Assembly: GCA_050247135.1 (NCBI GenBank)
Contig: JBFWUT010000010.1
Span: forward strand, 1-64,000
DNA length: 64,000 nt
From: Berkiella sp050247135
GTDB taxonomy: Bacteria > Pseudomonadota > Gammaproteobacteria > Berkiellales > Berkiellaceae
Direction of reading: 5' to 3'
The translations under genes and the position numbers were made by a program. Positions 26,688 to 36,494 of the stretch are shown piece after piece; within the stretch, counting starts at the first letter, position 1, and each line of letters starts with the position of its first letter. Under the pieces are notes generated by a model. It had not been told where the DNA came from. It was given only the letters and a program-made list of their open reading frames with translations, and made no database searches.

Positions 26688-27968
26688 ATGTCGCGGTTTA
26701 TTGATCGCCGTCCAAATGGACGCCACAAAAGCGCGGTGAATCGCCAACGCTTCATGCGTCGCTTCAAAAAGCAAATTCAAGAAGCGGTAAGAGAAGCTAT
26801 TTCAGGCAGAAGCATCAAAGACGTTGATGAGAGTGGCGAAAAAATTACCATTCCCGCAAAAGATATTTCGGAACCCTCTTTTTCCTATGGTGAGGGTGGT
26901 CTGCGAAATATTATTTTCCCGGGCAATAAGGAATTTATTCCGGGTGATCTTATCAAACGTCCTAGTCAAGATCAGCATGGCAAAGGAGGAACCCAAGCCA
27001 GCGATTCTGACGAGAAAGGGCAAGATGATTTTGCATTTGAAATATCTAAAGAAGAATTTTTGGATTTGTTCTTCGAAGATCTCGCACTGCCTAATCTCGT
27101 TAAAACGCAAATTACCAAAATGCCAAATTTCAAGATGGTCAGAGCGGGCTATACCTCAGAAGGTATTCCTGCCAACATTAATGTGGTACGCTCACTACGC
27201 GAGGCTTTAGCAAGAAGACTGGCGATTAAGGCAGCAAAAAATAATAAAATAAGAGAATTAGAAACAGAATTAGCTTTGTTACTAACGAGTGATCCAACCT
27301 CTCAACAAGTGATCGTGCTGAAGGAAGAAATTGAACGACTCAAACGGACACTGGATACTATCCCCTTTATTGACCCTTTCGATTTAAAATATAACAATCG
27401 TGTCGTACGGCCTGAACCTTCCACTCAAGCTGTTATGTTTTGTTTGATGGATGTATCTGGCTCGATGGATGAAGCTAAAAAAGACATTGCCAAACGTTTT
27501 TTTATTTTATTATATTTATTTTTATCAAGAACATATGAAAATGTTGAACTCGTATTTATTCGACATCATACCAGCGCTAAAGAAGTTAACGAAGAGGAGT
27601 TTTTTTACTCCAGAGAAACAGGCGGCACTGTGGTTTCAAGCGCTCTGGAATTGATGCGTGACATTATGGTTGCTCGCTATCCCACCAGTGATTGGAACAT
27701 TTATGCGGCTCAAGCTTCAGATGGCGACAATTGGAACAATGATTCTCCTCGCTGCAAAGAGATCTTAGTTAACGACATTCTCGATTTTGTGCAATATTTT
27801 GCCTATGTTGAAATTATGCCAAGGCACCATCAAAGCCTGTGGGAAGCTTATCTCACTATTAAAGATGCCTGCCCACAATTTGCTATGCAACACATAGAAA
27901 GTATTAAGGATATCTACCCTGTGTTCAGAGAGCTTTTTAAGCGCCAAGAAGGGCTTCCTCATGGCTAA
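26688..27968 (+). CDS. yeaH: DUF444 family protein (YeaH)
   Basis: A von Willebrand factor A-like protein of unknown biochemical role that travels with PrkA and SpoVR. The N-terminus is basic and Arg rich (FIDRRPNGRHKSAVNRQRFMRR). The C-terminal half has a MIDAS-like MDVSGSM motif followed by the SSALELM and SDGDNW segments. Length 426 matches the family. Its 3' end overlaps spoVR by 8 bp. A role in assembling or regulating the PrkA-SpoVR complex is inferred from conserved linkage. Confidence 0.93.
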   Translation: MSRFIDRRPNGRHKSAVNRQRFMRRFKKQIQEAVREAISGRSIKDVDESGEKITIPAKDISEPSFSYGEGGLRNIIFPGNKEFIPGDLIKRPSQDQHGKGGTQASDSDEKGQDDFAFEISKEEFLDLFFEDLALPNLVKTQITKMPNFKMVRAGYTSEGIPANINVVRSLREALARRLAIKAAKNNKIRELETELALLLTSDPTSQQVIVLKEEIERLKRTLDTIPFIDPFDLKYNNRVVRPEPSTQAVMFCLMDVSGSMDEAKKDIAKRFFILLYLFLSRTYENVELVFIRHHTSAKEVNEEEFFYSRETGGTVVSSALELMRDIMVARYPTSDWNIYAAQASDGDNWNNDSPRCKEILVNDILDFVQYFAYVEIMPRHHQSLWEAYLTIKDACPQFAMQHIESIKDIYPVFRELFKRQEGLPHG

Positions 27969-29487
27969 GTCAAAAAACACTGTTATCTCTGACTCATCGG
28001 AATGGACTTATGAACTCTTAGCAGAGTTTGATAAGGAAATTGCACGCATTGCTCAAGACTTTAAACTCGATACCTATCCCAACCAAATAGAGATTATCAA
28101 CTCAGAACAAATGCTTGATGCTTATTCGGCCGTAGGTATGCCATTAGGTTATAGTCATTGGTCGTTTGGGAAGCAGTTTTTGAACGTTGAAAAGCATTAT
28201 CGACGCGGGAATATGGGTTTAGCGTATGAATTAGTTATTAATTCAAATCCTTGTATTGCCTATTTAATGGAAGAAAACACCCTAGCCATGCAAGCACTCG
28301 TGATTGCCCATGCTTGTTATGGTCATAATTCATTTTTTAAAGGTAATTATTTATTCAAAACTTGGACTAGCCCGGATTCTATAATTGATTATCTGCTTTT
28401 TGCAAAAAATTATATAGCAGAATGTGAAGAGCATTATGGGATTGATGAGGTTGAAGCAACCCTTGATGCTTGCCATGCATTGATGAACAATGGGGTTGAC
28501 CGCTATAAAAGGCCCAATAAAATCTCCTTGGCTGAAGAAAAAGCACGCCAAGCTAATCGTTCCGAATATTTACAATCTCTAGTTAATGAACTCTGGAGAA
28601 CACTTCCCTCTCCTTCGAATAAAACTGGAACGGTAGAAAACAAACGCTTTCCTGATGAACCACAAGAAAATATTCTCTACTTTATTGAAAAACACGCCCC
28701 GTTACTTGAACCTTGGCAACGTGAAATTGTAAGAATTGTACGTAAAATTGCTCAGTATTTCTACCCACAAAAACAAACCAAAGTGATGAATGAAGGTTGG
28801 GCAACTTTTTGGCATTATACTATTGTTAATCAACTCTATACTGAGCAGTTAATCAATGATGATTTTATGATGGAATTTTTACACAATCATACTAATGTCA
28901 TTTATCAACCCTCTTTCGAAAGCCAATTCTACTCAGGACTTAACCCTTACACGCTTGGCTTTAACATGTTTTGTGATATTCGACGTATTTGCGAAAATCC
29001 AACAGATGAAGATAAGAAGTGGTTCCCTGATTTTGCTGGTAGCGATTGGATTGAAACGTTAGACTTTGCTATGCGAAACTTCAAAGATGAAAGCTTCATA
29101 GCTCAATTTCTGTCCCCGAAAATAATGCGAGATTTGAAATTATTTAGCATTTTAGATGATGATGAGCGACCTGATTTAGAGGTGTCATTAATCCACAACG
29201 AAGATGGCTATCACCGATTAAGGCAAACTTTGAGTGAAAACTATAATCTAGGAAACTTAGAGCCAGATATCCAGGTTTATAACGTCGACATTCGTGGTGA
29301 TCGGTCACTGACTTTACGATATACCCAACGTAATCGTCGCCCCCTTGGCGATACCAAAGATGAAGTGGTTAAACATCTCTATCAGTTATGGGGATTCCCA
29401 GTGAAGCTTGAAATGCTAAATGATGAAGAGCAACCGCAATTACTCAGTGAATGTCCACCAAGTGGGTTACCCGAAAAGAAAACTTGA
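27961..29487 (+). CDS. spoVR: SpoVR family protein (YcgB)
   Basis: SpoVR proteins are named for spore cortex formation in Bacillus, but in proteobacteria they belong to the prkA-yeaH stress cluster. This 508-residue protein has the family blocks SVGMPLGYSHWSFGK-like (AVGMPLGYSHWSFG), AHACYGHNSFFKGNYLF and NEGWATFWHYTIVNQLY, with conserved His residues suggestive of metal binding. It has full length, no frameshift and translational coupling to yeaH by an 8-bp overlap. The molecular function of the family is not established. Confidence 0.93.
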   Translation: MAKSKNTVISDSSEWTYELLAEFDKEIARIAQDFKLDTYPNQIEIINSEQMLDAYSAVGMPLGYSHWSFGKQFLNVEKHYRRGNMGLAYELVINSNPCIAYLMEENTLAMQALVIAHACYGHNSFFKGNYLFKTWTSPDSIIDYLLFAKNYIAECEEHYGIDEVEATLDACHALMNNGVDRYKRPNKISLAEEKARQANRSEYLQSLVNELWRTLPSPSNKTGTVENKRFPDEPQENILYFIEKHAPLLEPWQREIVRIVRKIAQYFYPQKQTKVMNEGWATFWHYTIVNQLYTEQLINDDFMMEFLHNHTNVIYQPSFESQFYSGLNPYTLGFNMFCDIRRICENPTDEDKKWFPDFAGSDWIETLDFAMRNFKDESFIAQFLSPKIMRDLKLFSILDDDERPDLEVSLIHNEDGYHRLRQTLSENYNLGNLEPDIQVYNVDIRGDRSLTLRYTQRNRRPLGDTKDEVVKHLYQLWGFPVKLEMLNDEEQPQLLSECPPSGLPEKKT

Positions 29488-29494
29488 TGCTAAG

Positions 29495-30610
29495 CTATTT
29501 GAGCTTTGAGACTTGAACCACCTTTTTACGGTTAAACGCAAATTTTTCTTCTTTTTCAACGGAACTTCTCTGTTCAAATGCAGCACTTAGATTCATGGCG
29601 ACAATGTGAAATTTTTTGTTGTCCAATTGGGTATTCCTTCTACTCACCAAGCCGTATAAGTGATGTGTACCTGTAATCATGACACCATGCTGCTTCACTT
29701 CTTCAATGCCTTTTCGGATATATTGGTTTCGCTGATTGAGGTTTGCCGTTTCCCGTTGTGGATGATTATCAACACCATGAATGTTCATGGGCTCTGGCAT
29801 TTTTTTCATCATTCTTTGATAACTGTCTAACATTTCTTTGCTATCTTGACGTGTCTCTGCAAATAAATGCCTGATCCCAAGCTCTGACAAAGCTGTCAGG
29901 AGCTTTTTTTCAAGCTGGTAGATCCGATAATCGCCATGAATTTCCCCTAACAGCACAATTAATTTTTTACGACGCTTTTTAGCAATCGCTAACTGCTCTG
30001 CAAAAAACTTTTGATAAAATTCTTTAAAGGCTTGTAACTTGTCTCGGGCAATCCCAATTTTGGATTTCAGATAGCGAGAAAGTTCGGTATGGTGAAAATT
30101 TCGTTTAGTGTAGTCAATGATATTTTGTGAATATTGATCACTGACATAAGGATCGGCTCCCTTCAGTAACAGATAATCTAAGGCCCGTTTTTTCCTACCT
30201 TTAGCAGCGTGAAGTATCGCCGTTCTTTGTTCCGCATCTTCAACTTCTATATGAGTGATATTTGCTTTTATTTTTTTAAGATCGCCTCTATTGGCAGCTT
30301 TATGCAGGTGCTTAAGTTTCTGCTGTTTTGCGACACCAACTAAAAAGGATCTGAGTTTGGAATGATTTTGGGCATAAAAACAAGGACCATGTCCATCAGC
30401 ATCTCGACACAATGTTGCCCCCTTGTTGACCAACTCTACTGCTGCATCGTACTGATTTTTCATCGCTGCATAATGTAGTGGGGTCATACCAAAGCGATCC
30501 GTCACGTCCACACTGCGAGGATTGCGTGCCAGTAAACGCTTTATTTTATCGAGCCGGCCTTCGCAGGCGGCAAAATGAAGCGGTGTTAAATAACCGTTTG
30601 GATCACGCAT
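29495..30610 (-). CDS. Ankyrin-repeat protein with C-terminal Tiki/ChaN-like domain
   Basis: The N-terminal 180 residues hold about four or five ankyrin repeats (TPLHFAACEGRLDKIKRLL at 9-27, TPLHYAAMKNQYDAAVELV at 43-61, LHKAANRGDLKKIKA and AILHAAKGRKKRALDYLLLKGADP). After a helical linker, residues about 215-345 form a second domain: VLLGEIHGDY (GEIH 222-225), FAETR (Glu252), HGVDNHP (Asp281, His283) and GTHHLYG (314-317). The GExH...E...D...GxHH order resembles the Tiki/TraB/ChaN/EreA superfamily of metal- or heme-binding hydrolases. There is no signal peptide. Ankyrin proteins are common effectors in Legionellales; effector status here is inference. It converges on spoVR with a 7-bp gap. 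Confidence 0.75.
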   Translation of the reverse strand: MRDPNGYLTPLHFAACEGRLDKIKRLLARNPRSVDVTDRFGMTPLHYAAMKNQYDAAVELVNKGATLCRDADGHGPCFYAQNHSKLRSFLVGVAKQQKLKHLHKAANRGDLKKIKANITHIEVEDAEQRTAILHAAKGRKKRALDYLLLKGADPYVSDQYSQNIIDYTKRNFHHTELSRYLKSKIGIARDKLQAFKEFYQKFFAEQLAIAKKRRKKLIVLLGEIHGDYRIYQLEKKLLTALSELGIRHLFAETRQDSKEMLDSYQRMMKKMPEPMNIHGVDNHPQRETANLNQRNQYIRKGIEEVKQHGVMITGTHHLYGLVSRRNTQLDNKKFHIVAMNLSAAFEQRSSVEKEEKFAFNRKKVVQVSKLK

Positions 30611-30730
30611 TGAAAAGGGTCTTTGCTAAAGGGTAAAAGGGGACTTTTTACCTGTTTTAATGACGCAATGCAAGTTAATTAATTAAATTAACCTTTGGTC
30701 AGAATTAACTTAGTTATCAAGCTGTTAAAG

Positions 30731-30759
30731 TTGACTGGGGTAGCTCTGACCCGTAAAAT
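30731..30759 (+). promoter_or_regulatory. Sigma70-type promoter of the AGCS symporter gene
   Basis: TTGACT (30731-30736) and TAAAAT (30754-30759) are separated by exactly 17 bases, 36 bases upstream of ATG 30796. This is a near-consensus vegetative promoter. Confidence 0.65.
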
Positions 30760-30795
30760 CAAAAACCCTTAAACGGCAGCCCCCAAGAGGTATCA

Positions 30796-32139
30796 ATGTT
30801 AGACGAATTTAAATCTGGCTTGTCACTCTTTTTATTGATACCCCTCGTCGCCATCGTCGGCATCGCTTTCACGATTAAATTCCGATTTGTGCAATGCACC
30901 CATGCCTTCAAAGCCTGGAAGTTCTTCCTAAAAGATCGAGATAACACCGATAACCGCTCCAGCTCATTCAGTGCGGTAGCCGCTGTCCTAGGTGGAAACC
31001 TTGGCACGGGCAATATCTCCGGCATCGCCGTTGCACTCACCATGGGGGGGCCTGGAGCTATTTTCTGGATGTGGGTCATGGCAACCTTTGGCTCCATTCT
31101 TAAGTTTGTTGGCTGTGCCTTGGGCGTGCTCTATCGCAAACGAGGCGAGAATGGCAAATTCGTTGGCGGACCGATGTATTACCTTTCAAAGGGTCTGGGC
31201 ATGAAGCGTGCCGGCAAACTTTATTGCGTACTTGCTATTTTGGGAGCGCTCACTGTCGGCAACATGGTCCAAATGAATTCTTTAGCATTACCTTTCACTC
31301 AAGCAGGTGTTCCGCCCCTTCTGACGGGTATCGGCATGTGTCTTATCGTTGCTGCAGTCATCTTGGGTGGGTTTCAACGCTTTTCCACAGTTTCTTCGCT
31401 GGTTGTACCTTTTATGGCGGTCGGATACGTATTAGCTTGCGTCCTTATTTTATTGCTCAATGCCGATAAAATTATTCCTGCTTTAGAACTCATTATCCAT
31501 GCTGCCTTTCATCCGACAGCCGTCGTTGGCGGTATCGCGGGTTTCACCGTGCTAGAGGGCATGCGCACAGGTTTTGATAGAGGGCTTTTTGCCACCGATA
31601 CAGGGGTTGGTATTGATGCCATCATCCATGCCTCTGTCGACAGCAAAACCTCACTCTCACAGACCGCTTTAACGCAAGGACTTATCAGTACCGTTTCGCC
31701 GCTAGTGGTTATGCTCGTTTGTACTCTGACAGGTCTCGTACTGATCATTACCGATTCCTGGCTCGTTCATGGTTTGGAAAGCACTAACTTATGTATTGAA
31801 GCTTTCAAGCGCGGGTTTTCTTTTGACTATGCCGGACACATTATCACCGTTACCCTGTTCTTTTTTGCTTTTACCACTATATTGACGTGGTCTTACTGCG
31901 CAGATAAAGCCGTAGAGTATTTATTTGGTGCTCAAAAAATTCGTCATTTCCAATATCTCTTTGTAGCCTGTATTCCCCTCGGTGCTTTGTTCCATGTTAA
32001 ATTTGTTTGGACCTTAGCTGATGTCTTCATGAACCTCATGCTCGTATTGAATGTCATCGCACTTGTTGGGTTATACAAAGAAGTCGCACTCTTGTTCAAT
32101 GCACCTGAGAGAAAGCGGGTTTTCTTAGAAAGCAATTAA
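30796..32139 (+). CDS. Alanine/glycine:cation symporter family protein
   Basis: AGCS-family transporters import alanine or glycine with Na+ or H+. This 447-residue membrane protein has about 10-11 hydrophobic helices and the family motifs FSAVAAVLGGNLGTGNISG, GGPGAIFWMW, GGPMYYLSKGLG and the GFDRGLFATDTGVGIDAIIHA region. It is slightly shorter than many members (about 450-480). It has its own promoter and a perfect terminator hairpin downstream, so it is monocistronic. Amino acid uptake fits the glutamate-catabolic gene set seen here. Confidence 0.9.
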   Translation: MLDEFKSGLSLFLLIPLVAIVGIAFTIKFRFVQCTHAFKAWKFFLKDRDNTDNRSSSFSAVAAVLGGNLGTGNISGIAVALTMGGPGAIFWMWVMATFGSILKFVGCALGVLYRKRGENGKFVGGPMYYLSKGLGMKRAGKLYCVLAILGALTVGNMVQMNSLALPFTQAGVPPLLTGIGMCLIVAAVILGGFQRFSTVSSLVVPFMAVGYVLACVLILLLNADKIIPALELIIHAAFHPTAVVGGIAGFTVLEGMRTGFDRGLFATDTGVGIDAIIHASVDSKTSLSQTALTQGLISTVSPLVVMLVCTLTGLVLIITDSWLVHGLESTNLCIEAFKRGFSFDYAGHIITVTLFFFAFTTILTWSYCADKAVEYLFGAQKIRHFQYLFVACIPLGALFHVKFVWTLADVFMNLMLVLNVIALVGLYKEVALLFNAPERKRVFLESN

Positions 32140-32149
32140 GCAAAATTGA

Positions 32150-32168
32150 GCGGCCTCCAAGAGGCCGC
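32150..32168. terminator. Perfect GC-rich hairpin terminator
   Basis: GCGGCCTC (32150-32157), loop CAA, GAGGCCGC (32161-32168), in the 36-bp gap between two convergent genes. Short A- and T-rich flanks on both sides suit bidirectional termination. Confidence 0.75.
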
Positions 32169-32175
32169 AACAAAC

Positions 32176-32706
32176 TTAAAAGCCTTTTCTTATATGGGTG
32201 CTAGGAATTAGTGCAGTCCCTTCGGTGTTTATGATGCTCTCAAGTACCTTAGAATCGATAAATTGGCTCAACATGGATTTCGGAGGCGCCCTAAAAGCAT
32301 CTTCTAATGAATGTTGATCATCTGAATGTTCATCGCTTATAGAGAGCGGCTCGTCCAGTAAAGTTTCTAATCTAACGGCTTCTCGACTTTTGCTCTTTTG
32401 AATCTTAAAAAAGCCTATCACTGTTTCCCCATCGGGACTTTGATGAACGCTCTTTCCACTGCTGTAAAGGATTACGCGAAACTGTGCTGGAATTTGAATC
32501 TGCTGTTGATTCAAATTTTGAATAAGTTGAGCAAAATCAGGAGCGCCTACTGCAAAAACCATGTTGTTTAGGGCATGCACCCCTTTAAAGCGTTCTTTAA
32601 ATTGACGACAGAAGGATTGCCTTAATTGTGTTTGACTACGATTAAATAATTGATCGGCAATATAATTTGCAGTGGCGGAGATTTGTTTTATATTAAAGGA
32701 CATCAT
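32176..32706 (-). CDS. Hypothetical protein
   Basis: I do not recognise this 176-residue soluble protein. The N-terminal two thirds look globular with helix-rich Gln-containing segments (LIQNLNQQQIQIPAQF), then a strand-rich part (ETVIGFFKIQKS). Residues about 125-150 are acidic and Ser rich (DEPLSISDEHSDDQHSLED), probably disordered. It has no signal peptide or membrane segment. A 51-bp gap separates it from the upstream DUF2797 gene on the same strand. Coding status is supported by normal codon use, a complete frame and the flanking terminator. Confidence 0.6.
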   Translation of the reverse strand: MMSFNIKQISATANYIADQLFNRSQTQLRQSFCRQFKERFKGVHALNNMVFAVGAPDFAQLIQNLNQQQIQIPAQFRVILYSSGKSVHQSPDGETVIGFFKIQKSKSREAVRLETLLDEPLSISDEHSDDQHSLEDAFRAPPKSMLSQFIDSKVLESIINTEGTALIPSTHIRKGF

Positions 32707-32757
32707 GCCTCCCTTTTGTTCTTTTAATGACGGGGAGGCATGATATACACCAAGTAA

Positions 32758-33579
32758 CTAAGTAGTCAAAACTATTTTATAGCCACTGTGTTTTCGGATA
32801 TTGATAACCCCAGCTTCAAAAATCAAATATTGACCTTTGATGCCCAAAAGCTTGCTTTGAATGCTCGGGTGTTTATCAAACGATAAAGAGGTTACTTTTT
32901 GAGGATACGCTAAAACAGGATAACTTAATTCAACGACTGTGGCATCCTCTAGCACTTTGATACTCTGTTGACCAAATTGTTCGTGGATTTTGGCAATATC
33001 ATCACTGAGTTTGCCCATTAGTTGCGTTCGATATTCGATTAAATCAATAGGTTCATTATGTCCCATTAACATCTTGCGCCAATTGGTTTTATCAGCCACA
33101 TGTTTAGCAATCGCTACCTCCAGCAAGCCTGAAACTCGACGGGTAGCTACTTCAAAAAAGGGCAATGCGGCAATGGCACCTTGATCAATCCAACGTGTGG
33201 CAACTTGTGTTTTGCGAGTTATCCCAACTTTAATCCCTGAGGAATTAGCCAAATAAACACAATGCGGGATCATGCAGTGGGATTGCCCCCATTCAGGCTC
33301 TTTGCAAGTTCCAAGATGAAAATGGCATCGTTCAGGTTTAACAATGCATAAGTCTGCACGAGCTAAGCGTTGCACGCAGGGAAAACAATACCCGTCTTGA
33401 TAACTTTTTTTAATGCGTGTATCGCAATTAATACAATAAATATCGCCAGTGAATTTTAAATGTAAAGTTTGACCTAAATAGTCATTTAATGGCACTAAAT
33501 GATCCGATAATGGCAACTGATAGCTGACAGGTTGGGTTGCGGATACAACCATTTTTGAAAGTGTACCGTTAAGACTCAT
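32758..33579 (-). CDS. DUF2797 domain protein
   Basis: This 273-residue protein carries the DUF2797 pattern: an N-terminal GTLSKM segment, a zinc-knuckle-like run of cysteines (CINCDTRIKKSYQDGYCFPC), a second Cys/His group (CHFHLGTCKEPEWGQSHC), then the GIKVGITRKTQVATRWIDQGA segment resembling a GIY-YIG nuclease core, suggesting a nucleic-acid or zinc role. Function is unknown. The frame is open to an ATG at 33618, but family members begin just before the GTLSKM segment, so ATG 33579 is preferred. Confidence 0.82.
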   Translation of the reverse strand: MSLNGTLSKMVVSATQPVSYQLPLSDHLVPLNDYLGQTLHLKFTGDIYCINCDTRIKKSYQDGYCFPCVQRLARADLCIVKPERCHFHLGTCKEPEWGQSHCMIPHCVYLANSSGIKVGITRKTQVATRWIDQGAIAALPFFEVATRRVSGLLEVAIAKHVADKTNWRKMLMGHNEPIDLIEYRTQLMGKLSDDIAKIHEQFGQQSIKVLEDATVVELSYPVLAYPQKVTSLSFDKHPSIQSKLLGIKGQYLIFEAGVINIRKHSGYKIVLTT

Positions 33580-33652
33580 GGCAAACTCTATGTTGGTTAG
33601 GACACAAAATATTGCCATAGAACCCGTTAAAAGTCAAAAGTATTGATTTAAT

Positions 33653-34702
33653 TTAGTGTGCGGATGAGGAGCCTGTTGGGGGTAAATGACGAGTCATTTT
33701 ATATTGTGGACGTTGATTCGCTGATTCAGTACCAACCGGTTCCATTTTGGTTCCAACGATACAATTGCGGCCCGTTTGTTTTGCCTCATATAAAGCACTA
33801 TCAGCTGCTCCCACTAAGGCCTCACCAGTAAATTCCTTGGTTGCATCGGCTGTCGCCGCACCAATACTGATGGTGATAATACCTTTATCTGCATTTTTAT
33901 TTGGGATTTGCAACGCTTCAACACACAGCCGCAAACGCTCGGCCACATGTAAAGCACCACCTATTGGAGTATCTGGCAATATAATTGAAAACTCTTCACC
34001 GCCATAACGTGCACCAAAATCAGTTGCACGATGAATACCTCTTTTTAATACTTGTGCCACCTGTTGCAAACAGCAATCACCTGCCTGGTGACCATAGGTA
34101 TCATTAAATGGTTTAAAATTATCAACATCAATCATCAATAGCGACATTGGCTTTGCTTCACGAATGGCCGTGCGACATGACCTGACTAAATTTTCTTCAA
34201 ATGCCCGACGATTCCCTAAACGCGTTAAAGGATCTTTCAGTGATAATTCAGACAGTAGTTGGTTGGATACCAGCAACTTATCGTTCACTTCACGCAATTG
34301 ATTGCCAAAATCGATGAGGTTTTGGCGCATATTCACAAGACGACGCATTGCGTGGATCTTTGCTCGAAGCACTGCTTGCGAAACTGGCTTAGTGAGATAG
34401 TCATCTGCACCTGCCTCGATACCTTTTACAATGCTTTCATCATCAATATGACTACTGACAATGATAATAGGTGTCCACTGTGAAAAATCATAGCAAGATT
34501 GACGCATGGTGCGAGTGGCTTCATAACCATCCATCTCTGGCATTTCAACATCAATGAGCACCATATCGGGTTCATGCTCTTCAAACAATTGCACAGCCTG
34601 AGCACCATTGTCAGCATAAATAGCTTTATGCCCCATCCGCCCAAGATAAGCACCAATGATTTGGCGATTTATTGTTGAATCATCACACACTAATACTTTC
34701 AT
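33653..34702 (-). CDS. Response regulator diguanylate cyclase (REC-GGDEF)
   Basis: It makes the second messenger cyclic di-GMP from GTP when activated by a histidine kinase. The receiver domain (1-122) has the acidic pair Asp7/Asp8, phospho-acceptor Asp51 (LIDVEMPEMDG) and Lys105 (LTKPVS). A helical linker (about 122-155) leads to the GGDEF domain (about 155-320), which has DPLTRLGNRRAFE, the active-site GGEEF at 234-238 and an intact inhibitory I-site RATD at 225-228. The architecture resembles WspR. No kinase gene is adjacent, so the input is unknown. Confidence 0.93.
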   Translation of the reverse strand: MKVLVCDDSTINRQIIGAYLGRMGHKAIYADNGAQAVQLFEEHEPDMVLIDVEMPEMDGYEATRTMRQSCYDFSQWTPIIIVSSHIDDESIVKGIEAGADDYLTKPVSQAVLRAKIHAMRRLVNMRQNLIDFGNQLREVNDKLLVSNQLLSELSLKDPLTRLGNRRAFEENLVRSCRTAIREAKPMSLLMIDVDNFKPFNDTYGHQAGDCCLQQVAQVLKRGIHRATDFGARYGGEEFSIILPDTPIGGALHVAERLRLCVEALQIPNKNADKGIITISIGAATADATKEFTGEALVGAADSALYEAKQTGRNCIVGTKMEPVGTESANQRPQYKMTRHLPPTGSSSAH

Positions 34703-34795
34703 AAACTGATAGTTTTACCACCCGGTTAAAGACTCAGTAATATTCACAATGACTATTCATAAGAAGGATAGCGCATAACCTTTTAATATTGCTTT

Positions 34796-36481
34796 TTACT
34801 CAACTCTTTTTCTAACATAACTTCCTGGTGCATCTTGGAGAACCTTTAACTTTCCATCACCTGGTACACGCTTATTCACTTTATCGCCTGCATACCTCAT
34901 CAGCCACTTGGTCCAATGCGGCCACCATGAACCCTTTTCCGATGTGGCTTGTTTTAGCCAAGCTTTTGGATCAGAAAAGGAGCGAAGTTCCATATCACAA
35001 TGCTGATAACCATATTTTTGATTAGTAGGTGGGTTCACGACGCCAGCGATATGTCCAGATCCTGCTAACACAAAAGTCGTAGGCCCCCCCAAACATTTCG
35101 CCCCCATAAAAGTACTGGGCCAAGGCGCTATATGGTCTTGTAAAGTTGATAGGAAGTAACAGGGAATGTTCACTTTTTGAAGATCAAGTGGCTTACCTAA
35201 TATTTGTAGACAATTAGGTACGCAAAGACGATTCTCTAAATAAAAATTCCTCAAATAGAAACTTTGCATTTTAGCGGGCAAATTCGCAGGGTCAGAGTTC
35301 CAATAGAGCAGATCAAAAGCAAAAGGCTTGTTGCCACAAAGGTAATTATTAACATAGTATGACCATTGCAAATCGTTAGCCCGCAACATATTAAACGTAT
35401 TCATCATCACTCTGCCGTCTAAATACCCCACACTCTCCATTTCTTTTTCAATTCGCTCTACCTGGTTTTCATCAATAAAGACACCAAGATCCCCAGGTTC
35501 ACTAAAATCGATTAGCGAGGTCAAGAAAGTTGCACTATTGATGCTTGGGTCATTGATTGCTTTTAAATAAGCCGTTGTTACCGCAAGCAGCGTGCCACCA
35601 ATGCAAAATCCCAGTGCGTTCACTTTGTCTTCACCGGTTGCTTGTTTTATCGCATCTATCGCGGCCAATACTCCTTCCGTTACATAATTTTCAAACTGCG
35701 TATCTTGGTATGACTTATCTGGGTTAACCCACGAAATCATAAAGACAGTAAATCCTTCATTGACCAACCACTTCACTAATGATTTTTTTTCAGTCAAATC
35801 TAGAATGTAATACTTATTAATCCATGGCGGGATCATCAACAATGGGCGTTTGAAAACCTTTTCAGTCGTTGCTTCATACTGAATCAATTGTATGAGACTA
35901 TTTTGATAAACCACTTTACCTTTTGAAACAGCAATATTTTTCCCCAACTCAAATGCCTGCAAATCGGTCATTTGGATCTGACCTTTGTGTTTGGCAACAT
36001 CCTCTAACCAGTTTTGCAAACCTTGACGAAAGTTTTCACCTTGCTTCTCGATAGTTTGCTCTAGCACTTCTGGATTTGTTAAAGGAAAATTGGAAGGCGC
36101 AACGGCATCTAAATATTGTTTAGTAAAAAAATTTATTTGTTGAGTGATTTTAGGATCAGAGCTTGGATTATGTTCTAAGAAATCCAATATTTGCTTGGTA
36201 TAAAGCAAATAGGCTTGATGATAAAAATAGAAAAGAGGTAAACCCCACTTAGGATCGCTAAAGCGTTTGTCTTCGAGATCGGTTTCGAATGTGGCCTTTG
36301 GCCTGTTTACTTTATTCTGAACGTTCTCAAACAATTGCCACCATGCTTGCAAGGATTGCTGAGATTGCTGCATTGCGCAATTAAAGAGGTCAAGCGGGTT
36401 CAGCTCTCCCCCCCTTTTTTGATAGTGTAGGCTTTCCGGGTTGCCTGGTTGCACGGTAAACTCACAAGAAATATCCTTCAT
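34796..36481 (-). CDS. phaC: Polyhydroxyalkanoate synthase (PhaC, class I-like)
   Basis: PhaC polymerises hydroxyacyl-CoA into storage polyester. In this 561-residue protein the lipase-like box is GFCIGG with catalytic Cys293; other family blocks are LMIPPWINKYYILDLT, FMISWVNPD and the C-terminal GSGHIAGVVNPP with the catalytic His. The sequence is complete, with no signal peptide. No phaA, phaB or phasin gene is adjacent. It is divergent from the Tus-like gene with only 13 bp between starts, so any promoter for either gene overlaps the other's coding region. Confidence 0.93.
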   Translation of the reverse strand: MKDISCEFTVQPGNPESLHYQKRGGELNPLDLFNCAMQQSQQSLQAWWQLFENVQNKVNRPKATFETDLEDKRFSDPKWGLPLFYFYHQAYLLYTKQILDFLEHNPSSDPKITQQINFFTKQYLDAVAPSNFPLTNPEVLEQTIEKQGENFRQGLQNWLEDVAKHKGQIQMTDLQAFELGKNIAVSKGKVVYQNSLIQLIQYEATTEKVFKRPLLMIPPWINKYYILDLTEKKSLVKWLVNEGFTVFMISWVNPDKSYQDTQFENYVTEGVLAAIDAIKQATGEDKVNALGFCIGGTLLAVTTAYLKAINDPSINSATFLTSLIDFSEPGDLGVFIDENQVERIEKEMESVGYLDGRVMMNTFNMLRANDLQWSYYVNNYLCGNKPFAFDLLYWNSDPANLPAKMQSFYLRNFYLENRLCVPNCLQILGKPLDLQKVNIPCYFLSTLQDHIAPWPSTFMGAKCLGGPTTFVLAGSGHIAGVVNPPTNQKYGYQHCDMELRSFSDPKAWLKQATSEKGSWWPHWTKWLMRYAGDKVNKRVPGDGKLKVLQDAPGSYVRKRVE

Positions 36482-36494
36482 AATATAAGTTTAG

